From positions 372,001 to 436,000 of the forward strand of contig NC_039515.1 of the NCBI RefSeq assembly GCF_003672135.1: a stretch of 64,000 bases of DNA, given 5' to 3'. Below the pieces are notes generated by a model. The model was not told where the DNA came from. It searched no databases and saw nothing but the letters and a program-made list of their open reading frames with translations. The DNA comes from Ooceraea biroi. Taxonomy: Eukaryota > Arthropoda > Insecta > Hymenoptera > Formicidae. This document shows, one piece after another, positions 57,362 through 64,000 of the stretch (position 1 is the stretch's first letter; each line of letters starts with the position of its first letter). The translations under genes were made by a program, and so were the position numbers.

Positions 57362-58649
57362 TTGGGTTGGCCAAAAAGTAATTGCGTTTTTTTTTATATA
57401 AATAAAAGGCGAATTTTTCATGGGAAACAAAAACTTTATTAAACAATATATTGTCCATTTTGTTTGATTATCTTTTGCCATTTTTCAGGCAACTTCATGA
57501 TTCCGCGCTCAAAAAAGTTCTTATCTTTTTCAGCAAAAAACAATTCCAAGAACGATTTGATATCCTCATCAGCAGTAAAGGTTTTACCATTCAAGGCGTT
57601 TTGCAAAGAACAAAACAAATGGTAATCTGATGGTGCCAGGTCTGGCGAATATGGTGGATGTGGTAACACATCCCATCCAAGCTGCAACAATTTTTCACGA
57701 GTGACCAAACTTGTACGTGGTCTAGCGTTATCATGGTGAAACACAACACCTTTGCGATTCACCAATTCTCGACGTTTCTGTTTGATGGCATCATTTAATT
57801 TATCCAGTTGACGACAGTATACATCTGAATTAATGGTTTGATTCCTTGCAAGCAGCTCAAAATACACAATACATTTAAAGTCCCACCAGACTGACAGCAT
57901 AATCTTTCTTTGGTGAATATCTGTTTTTCAAGTGCTTTGAGCAGGTTCATCACGCTTGCTCCACGATCTTTTTCGTTTGACGTTGTTGTAGACGATCCAT
58001 TTTTCGTCGCCTGTTATCATACGTTTCAAAAATCGATCATTTTCCTCACGTTTCAAAAGAGAATCGCAGATGTCAATACGCTTAGTGAGATGAATTTCTT
58101 TGAGCTCATGTGGTACCCAAATATCGAGCTTACTAATGTATCCAAGTCGTTTTAAATGGTTTTCAACACTCGATTTCGATATGTCAAGATTCTCAGCAAT
58201 CTCTCGTGTCGTTAAACGCCGATTGGAATCGATCAGTGCCTTTATTTTGTCATCATCAATTTCGATTGGCCTTCCTGAGCGTGGTGCATCTTTCACATTA
58301 AAATCTCCAGATCGAAATTTAGAAAACCAATTTTGACACTGCCACAGTTTTAAAGCATCTTCGCCATATACATGACATAACTTTTTATGAGCTTGCACAG
58401 CGTTTTTCCCTTTTCGGAAGTAATAAAACAAAATATGACGAAAATGTTCTTTTTGATTTTCCATTTTGAAATCGACGGCAAACAAACAATTGTTAACGAA
58501 ATCGTGTACTTTCTTTTTCTAAAGCAAGCTTGAACTGTGAGTTGTTAACCTACATAATGAATTTGCGGTTTAGAATGAAGTTAGTTACATTTCAAGACAT
58601 GTATGTCCATCTATTGGAAAAAAACGCAATTACTTTTTGGCCAACCCAA
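57362..58649 (-). mobile_element. Complete-length mariner transposon (1288 bp)
   Basis: Perfect-looking terminal repeats TTGGGTTGGCCAAAAAGTAA and inverse, TA target duplication at 57360-57361 and 58650-58651, and length as expected for mariner (about 1.3 kb). One transposase frame on the minus strand, interrupted by a single stop. It sits against a MITE J copy that begins just after the right TA. Ends of this type belong to the mellifera/cecropia-like mariners. Confidence 0.95.
57439..58485 (-). pseudogene. mariner transposase with a single in-frame TGA
   Basis: The frame runs from 58485, or more likely from MENQKEHFRHIL at 58464, to the stop at 57439, about 340 residues. One TGA at 57928-57930 lies where relatives have a serine (DEPAQST, stop, KTDIHQRKIM). 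N-terminal DNA-binding part: NWFSKFRSGDFNVKDAPRSG then RLTTREIAENLDISKSSVEN, and WVPHEL. Catalytic residues: TGDEKW (D at about 58007), FHHDNARP (D at about 57731), APSDYHLF (D at about 57626), with 34 residues between the last two, i.e. DD34D. I saw no frameshift. The protein would bind the terminal repeats and carry out cut-and-paste transposition if the stop were absent. Confidence 0.94.
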
Positions 58650-58651
58650 TA

Positions 58652-58851
58652 GATCATTAACTAAGTAATCTGGGTCGCGTTTAGATGGCAATGAATCAAA
58701 CTAAACACATGCTTATGATAGCACAACATAGCTTCTCGTATATTAAATTTATAGCAGAAGAGATTTGACTTTTAAAAATAAAATTCTGCAAAGCATTGTT
58801 GCGTTGAGTCGCCATCCAAACGCGATCGGATCACTTAGTTACTGACTTAAT
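58652..58851. mobile_element. MITE family J, copy 4
   Basis: GATCATTAACTAAGTAATCT at the left, CGATCGGATCACTTAGTTAC at the right, and the block GCAATGAATCAAACTAAACAC. About 200 bp, directly beside the mariner. Confidence 0.8.
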
Positions 58852-58930
58852 AGCTGCTTGCAAAACGTCACAACAAATGGGAGAACAACGAATTGGAACC
58901 ATTGTCAACGAAACAACTCGTCCCAAACAT

Positions 58931-59515
58931 TAAAAGAGCTTGTATGGCACCTTAGAGTTAATAAATGAACAGTATCCTCTTCCATTTGAAACCAATTAAA
59001 AAGATCTAGTAAAAACAATATAAATTTAATATCATACGAACTTTTGCAAACACCTGTAACATTCATATATATAAACCCACTAAAAAAACCACAACTTTAA
59101 ATGTGTTTATTTTAATATTTCAAACTAAAAAGATTAGTCATTATTGAAAATCAAGATACAAGATACAAGATACAGTACAAAGCAAGATATTGTTACTCAA
59201 ATTTATAAGAATTTTGTAAGACATGTCCAATGCGATCCGGGCACGCCAAGTACTTTAATGTCATCATGCGATAAGAGAATATGCATGAGAAATATTTAGA
59301 TAAAATACTCAAACTGAATTGCTTCTAAGTACTTGATTAGTTAACAATTGATTTTATATTTAGTTTTGATTTTTATAATAAATATATTTTGTTAAACTTT
59401 TTGTTGTATACAAGTTGGGACTTTTTATATATACGCAGCGGCAGGAAAGGTCCCTCGGCAACATTCACAGAGCTACGTTATATGTGTTTTCTTCACCTTT
59501 GTGAGGTTTTTTTTA
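58931..59515 (+). repeat. Direct copy of the right half of element X
   Basis: TTAAAAGAGCTTG.ATGGCACC through to TTTTCTTCACC TTTGTGAGG repeats 31388-31925 at an estimated 95% identity. A short unrelated block replaces GTACTTGGCG near 59430-59480 (ATATATACGCAGCGGCAGG). Confidence 0.88.
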
Positions 59516-59571
59516 GTGAGTCTCATTGCTTTTTGTAAAATTTTTATATTTTTTTTTCTGCAAAAAATATA

Positions 59572-61092
59572 CACTCACTCCCAAAAAAAGCGGTACACTA
59601 AAATTTAGGGAAAAATTTACCAACCTTCAAATGATCATAACTTGGTAAATAATGAAGATAAAAATATGTTCAAAAATGCAAAATGAAGCTTCAAGTATCC
59701 ACTTTAAGAATATTTGAATGGCAATTATGGTCGGCCATTTGATTCAAAATGGCGGATGACAAAATGAGAAGATGCAAAAGTGATAACCGAAAGTCCGAGT
59801 TTGTGACGGTGCATGGCGTGAATTAGATATCGCAGCCTAGTGGGACCAAATGCAAATGAAAATATAGTGTTATCTTTAAAATGCTTTTTACCGAGCTCGA
59901 TGCGATCATTTTTCGCTGAGTTGTGCAACTTTAAAAAAGAAAACACTCTGTTAAGTAAATTTGGAGTATCTTAACAAAAAATGATCGCATCGAGCTTGTA
60001 AAAAAAGCGTTTTAAAGATAAAACTCTATACTTTTATATGCATTTAGTCCCATTGGGCTGCAATACCTACTTTACACCATGTGCCATCGCAAACTCGAAT
60101 CTTCATTTATCAATTTCGCATGCTCTCCCTTTCCGTCATTTTAAAAAACTCGCACACCACAAGGAGGGTTTGGAGTCTTAAATTACTGTGGAACTGACGA
60201 ACCACGGGGTCCTCATCCTTGTGATACACAGACACACACACACACACCTACATACACCTACACCCGCACACGCACACACCACATAAGAAGGATTTGGAGT
60301 ATAAAGAATAATGAACGCAGCAGTTGGAATTATAAAAGAACTAAACGAACCGCAGGGTTTTCTAATTCCTTAGGCCTTGCTGAATCGACGATATTGCAAA
60401 TTCGAAATTGAATATCCCGGTACCTAACTATCCTAGCACCAAATTTCAAAAACGGTTTTAAAGTTTTGAAACCCTACTTTTCACAATTTAAATCGAAATT
60501 GTGCACGACGAGTTTTTTAAAATAGCGGAAAGGGAGAGCATGCGAAATTGATAAATGAAGATTCGAGTTTGCGATGGCACATGGTGTAAAGTAGGTATTG
60601 CAGCCCAATGGGACTAAATGCATATAAAAGTATAGAGTTTTATCTTTAAAACGCTTTTTTTACAAAGCTCGATGCGATCATTTTTTGTTAAGATACTCCA
60701 AATTTACTTAACAGAGTATTTTCTTTTTTAAAGTTGCACAACTCAGCGAAAAATGATCGCATCGAGCTCGGTAAAAAGCATTTTAAAGATAACACTATAT
60801 TTTCATTTGCATTTGGTCCCACTAGGCTGCGATATCTAATTCACGCCATGCACCGTCACAAACTCGGACTTTCGGTTATCACTTTTGCATCTTCTCATTT
60901 TGTCATCCGCCATTTTGAATCAAATGGCCGACCATAATTGCCATTCAAATATTCTTAAAGTGGATACTTGAAGCTTCATTTTGCATTTTTGAACATATTT
61001 TTATCTTCATTATTTACCAAGTTATGATCATTTGAAGGTTGGTAAATTTTTCCCTAAATTTTAGTGTACCGCTTTTTTTGGGAGTGAGTGTA
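59572..61092. mobile_element. Two-level palindromic foldback, 1.5 kb
   Basis: Outer termini TACACTCACTCCCAAAAAAA and inverse, TA at the border. The arms, 59572-60155 and 60510-61092, are almost identical as far as I can read (translations of 59725-59946 and 60737-60937 agree). Inside each arm is a second, older inverted repeat: 59760-59915 pairs with 59975-60120 through GATGCGATCATTTTT, CTAGTGGGACCAAATGCA / CCCATTGGGCTGCAA and related blocks. The centre has a CA-rich tract (60225-60280). No transposase. Confidence 0.9.
60225..60280. repeat. CA-rich microsatellite in the palindrome centre
   Basis: ACACACACACACACAC-type run with CTACATA interruptions, then ACCCGCACACGCACACACC. Confidence 0.85.
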
Positions 61093-61394
61093 TATGCATT
61101 TCGAGGCCAACTGCACTTTTGCACTTTCGAATCATTTATTAATTGCCATTCGGTACCTTTAGCACGTATTATATTTGTATAATGTCCGTCAATTGTACTA
61201 TCACCTTGATGAAAAATTCCATTAATAATTTTATATATATGCAAAGCAATAGAGATCTTTTCAGTAAGTACAGGTTTAATTTTGAAATCTGGTATTTTAA
61301 TAATTTCAAGTTAAACTTGCAAAATAAATCTTTATTTAACAGATTTGTAGCATTATTATATTACATCGCTCGAATTTTGCCTAGTTTTATGTAT
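61093..61394. other. Intergenic DNA
   Basis: A short stretch between two foldbacks; nothing recognised. Confidence 0.5.
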
Positions 61395-62290
61395 TTTTGG
61401 TAAATATGCATAAAAGGTCCGACCTCACCGATGACCTTGACCTTGACATATGTTGTCAAGGTCATCACTCTGAGTGACCTTCAAAAGGTTTTAGCCGGCG
61501 GTCGTTGTTTATTAAAAAGTTATTAACAAAAGAAGTTTAATTATTTTGCATGAATTTTGAGCTTTGTATGCGAAGTGAGGACTTCACTGTGACATATATT
61601 ATAAAGTAAAGTACATGCGTGAATACAGTGTGTTCCGCCCCCCCTGCGGGGGACTCCACTTCCGGAAAAAATAACCTAACCTAACCCAAACCTATTTCTG
61701 CTTTAAAACGAAAATTTGAGCGACAGCTAAAACATTTTAAAGCAGAAATCCGTGCCGTGTACCAGGTAATCAAAATCTGTACAGTGAAATCTGTAGCAGC
61801 GGATCCGGCGGGGGGAGGTGCAAAACCCCTCCTCCCCGCCCTTCCACGAAGCGGGCTGAAAACGAGCATATGTGTCCGGGGCTCCAGTTTCGGAAAATAT
61901 AACCTAACCCAAAACCTATTTCTGATTTAAAGGTAAAATTCCATCAAATATACTCTTTCATAAACGTTTATGATATCGTAAACTTATGCTCTATTCATTA
62001 AACTTTTTTGTTAATAACTTTTTAACAAACAACGAGCGACGGATGAAACCTAGTGCGGGTTATTCGGGAAGGTGACTTTTGTAATATATGTGAAACTCAA
62101 GTCCTTGCTTTGCGTGGACAGCTGAAAATTCGTGTAAAATGCATTACACTTCTTTTGTTAATAACTTTTTAATAAACAATGACCGCCACCTATAACCTTA
62201 TGAAGGTCACTCAGGATGATGACCTCTATAACATATGTCAAGGTCAAAGTCATCGGTGAGGTCGGACCTTTTATGCATATTTACCGTATT
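61395..62290. mobile_element. Family F foldback, recent relative of 34262-36015
   Basis: TTTGGTAAATATGCATAAAA, CCTCACCGATGACCTTGACC, TGACATATGTTGTCAAGGTC at the left; inverse at 62200-62288. The left arm matches 34262-34495 nearly base for base. The interior holds a Y copy (61740-61890), a TAACC-type motif (61671-61685) and further F-type blocks at 61980-62150. Confidence 0.85.
61740..61890. repeat. GC-rich family Y, copy 4
   Basis: ATCCGTGCCGTGTACCAGG, AATCAAAATCTGTACAGTGA, complementary G- and C-rich runs (61808-61848), then CGAAGCGGGCTGAAAACG and GTCCGGGGCTCC. Confidence 0.75.
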
Positions 62291-62305
62291 TTTTTATCTA
62301 CTTAG

Positions 62306-63500
62306 CATCGTGACGCTACCGCGTCGTTGAATTTAAAATAATTAAACTTTTTATAATTTTTGCAATTTATATTTTTATTTATTTATATTGAAATAAAACA
62401 TTTCTCATATATCAAAATCATTTTTAATTCCTAATAAATTAAATAAGTCGTGCATATGTGAACGCACCTTGACGGACAAAATCGCTTTGATTCATGTGTG
62501 CGTACGATCATACGTACGTGAGGTTGAACCTGAATAATCTGAATCTGAAAAACGAAACGTTACATTTCTAGCATACGATTACAATATCTCAGGATTTACT
62601 GTACCAATCTTATTCGAATTGGTCGCAATCGGTAGCTTGCATCCACATTATATTATAAAAGTGCTGTTAGATTTTTAAATAAGGCTGTAGTTTCTGAGAT
62701 ATTTTAATCGAAAGTTTGTGTGACGTGAAATTCCGGATAAAGCTATGCGGTTGCGCTCGACGTTTGTGCAATGAATTTGGCAACGCACGACGTATATGCA
62801 GTGATGCTCATTGCTCGGAACTTTATTTTTTATGTACTTGGCGTCGCGACGCTACCGTGTCGCTTGATATATGGATGTATAATACATATATATAAATCTG
62901 CCTAAACATATAATCAGTAAGTCGTCTTCATTTGTATATCAAGCGACGCGGTAGCGTCGCGACGCCAAGTACATAATCAAAAATAAGGTTCCGAACATTG
63001 AAAGTCACTGTATAATATCGAGTGTTACCAATTTCATTGCATAAACGTCGCGCGCTACCAAGTAGTTTCTCTGGAATTCATGCCATTTGACAGGTCATAT
63101 TAACTTATGATTAAAATATCTCAGGAATTAAAGCCGTAATCAAAAATCTAACGGTACTTGTATAATAAAATGTGAATGCGAGCTTTCGATCGCGACCAGT
63201 TCGAATAAGATTGGTGTAGTCAATCCTGAGATATTATAATCGTACGTTAGAATCGTGACGTTCCGTTTTCCGTATTCTGGTTCAGACTCACGTACGTATG
63301 TTCGCACATACACATGCAAAGCGATTTTGTCCCTCAAGCTGCTGTTCACACATGCATGATTTAATTTATTATGAATTAAAAATGATTTTAATAATATATG
63401 GGAAATGTTTTATTTTACGATAAAGATATAAATCGCAAATACTATAAAAAATGTGATACATAGGAAATGTTTTATTTCACGATAAAGACATAAATTGCAA
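62306..63500. mobile_element. Foldback element S, about 1.2 kb
   Basis: Left arm 62395-62870, right arm 62937-63425. Paired landmarks are GTGCATATGTGAAC / inverse, TTAGATTTTTAAATAAGGC / inverse, and CAATCTTATTCGAATTGGTC / inverse-type text. The apex is a tight hairpin: GGCGTCGCGACGCTACCGTG and inverse (62840-62984). The outer left edge repeats GACGCTACCGCGTCG (62312-62332). No coding. Confidence 0.75.
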
Positions 63501-63538
63501 GTAATTGCAAGCAACATCATCGACAACGTGGTGCAACG

Positions 63539-63566
63539 TCATCGTCGTCGTCGTCGTCGTCGTCAT
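63539..63566. repeat. GTC trinucleotide microsatellite
   Basis: About eight TCG/GTC units, in a region with scattered ACGTCAT motifs. Confidence 0.9.
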
Positions 63567-63933
63567 CAACGTGATGAAACGTCATATTAGTTAGTGAGAA
63601 AGGGATTGACTGCACCAATACCACGAATTTCATTGCATAACGTCGAGCGCTACCACATTCATTGCATAAAATTATAAAATTCGTAAAGATGATTTATGTG
63701 AAAGTAAAGTTATATTGTTAAAGTTATAATAAAAACTATTGTAAATCACATAGAGAAATTTTGTTAGCAAAACAGAAAAAAGTATAAAATATATAAAAAT
63801 AATTTACATTATATAAAAATCAAAAGATTATTCTTAATAAAACTTATTACAAATTGCATCAGAACGATGTACGTGTTAGCATGCAAAATAATTGATAATA
63901 AAACAAAAAGAAATTATGTCATACTAATTATAC
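63567..63933. other. AT-rich intergenic DNA
   Basis: No feature recognised. Confidence 0.5.
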
Positions 63934-64000
63934 AGGGTGTTTGATAACTTCGCGACCGCCAGTTACTAGTGTATAGTTTGGACCTAGCCGAATAGAAAAG
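63934..64000. mobile_element. Terminus of another CAGGG-type transposon, cut by window end
   Basis: After TA at about 63932-63933, the text CAGGGTGTTTGATAACTTCG opens like the ends of the Tc1/mariner-type elements at 20337 and 41082. The remainder is outside the window. Confidence 0.55.

Noticed and set aside
59725..60937. Two frames giving the same protein on opposite strands
   Set aside because: Consequence of the inverted arms of the foldback; no domain.
63539..63566. Coding Asp or Ser repeat
   Set aside because: It is a plain trinucleotide microsatellite with no surrounding open frame.

Overview
This 64 kb window is eukaryotic nuclear DNA, AT-rich and intron/intergenic-like. It most likely comes from an insect, and a hymenopteran such as an ant is my best guess. 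The evidence is indirect: a mariner transposon of the mellifera/cecropia type, other Tc1/mariner-type relatives, a Ty1/copia element, a piggyBac-type MITE with TTAA ends, short TTAGG (arthropod-telomere-type) tracts, and many foldback or hairpin MITEs. No bacterial features (operons, ribosome binding sites, CRISPR) are present. I found no host protein-coding gene, tRNA or rRNA that I can support. Every recognisable coding sequence belongs to a transposable element, and all of these are broken.

Layout. 0-13 kb: mostly non-repetitive DNA interrupted by foldback elements (1.7-2.5 kb, 11.7-13.0 kb), a possible solo LTR (2.6-2.9 kb), small MITEs and microsatellites. 13-19.2 kb: a possible mariner scrap, a foldback (16.3-17.5 kb), a second, clearer mariner relic (17.9-18.4 kb) and a long GA-rich purine tract (18.9-19.15 kb). 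20.3-22.5 kb: an almost perfect 2.1 kb palindrome made of two head-to-head copies of a defective Tc1/mariner-type transposon. 24.0-29.5 kb: a degenerate copia element on the minus strand, carrying at least three nested MITEs and itself inserted in an older foldback repeat. 30.7-31.9 kb: a mosaic element sharing pieces with 34.5, 39.0, 56.6 and 59 kb. 33.4-36.5 kb: elements nested inside one another to about five levels. 37.4-40.7 kb: several MITEs and hairpins. 41.1-42.7 kb: a DD41D transposon with all three catalytic residues but with frameshifts and a stop. 44.2-44.9 kb: a CACTG-ended MITE. 46.8-55.3 kb: foldback relics and plain intergenic DNA. 55.35-56.4 kb: a short Helitron-like element and a decayed Pif1/Helitron helicase. 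57.36-58.65 kb: a structurally complete mariner with one in-frame stop. 59.6-61.1 kb: a foldback whose arms are themselves palindromes. 61.4-63.5 kb: two more foldbacks. The window ends inside the terminus of yet another transposon.

The main theme is symmetry. At least ten elements are long inverted repeats. Some are nearly identical between arms (20.3-22.5 and 59.6-61.1 kb) and others are diverged. One foldback family repeatedly carries the motif TCAAGGTCAAGGTCA, which resembles nuclear-receptor monomer sites. A second class consists of hairpins that share a 15-base end (CCCAGACAGCACACA) and a 2-base target duplication while their stems are unrelated. All boundaries were read by eye; percent identities are estimates.
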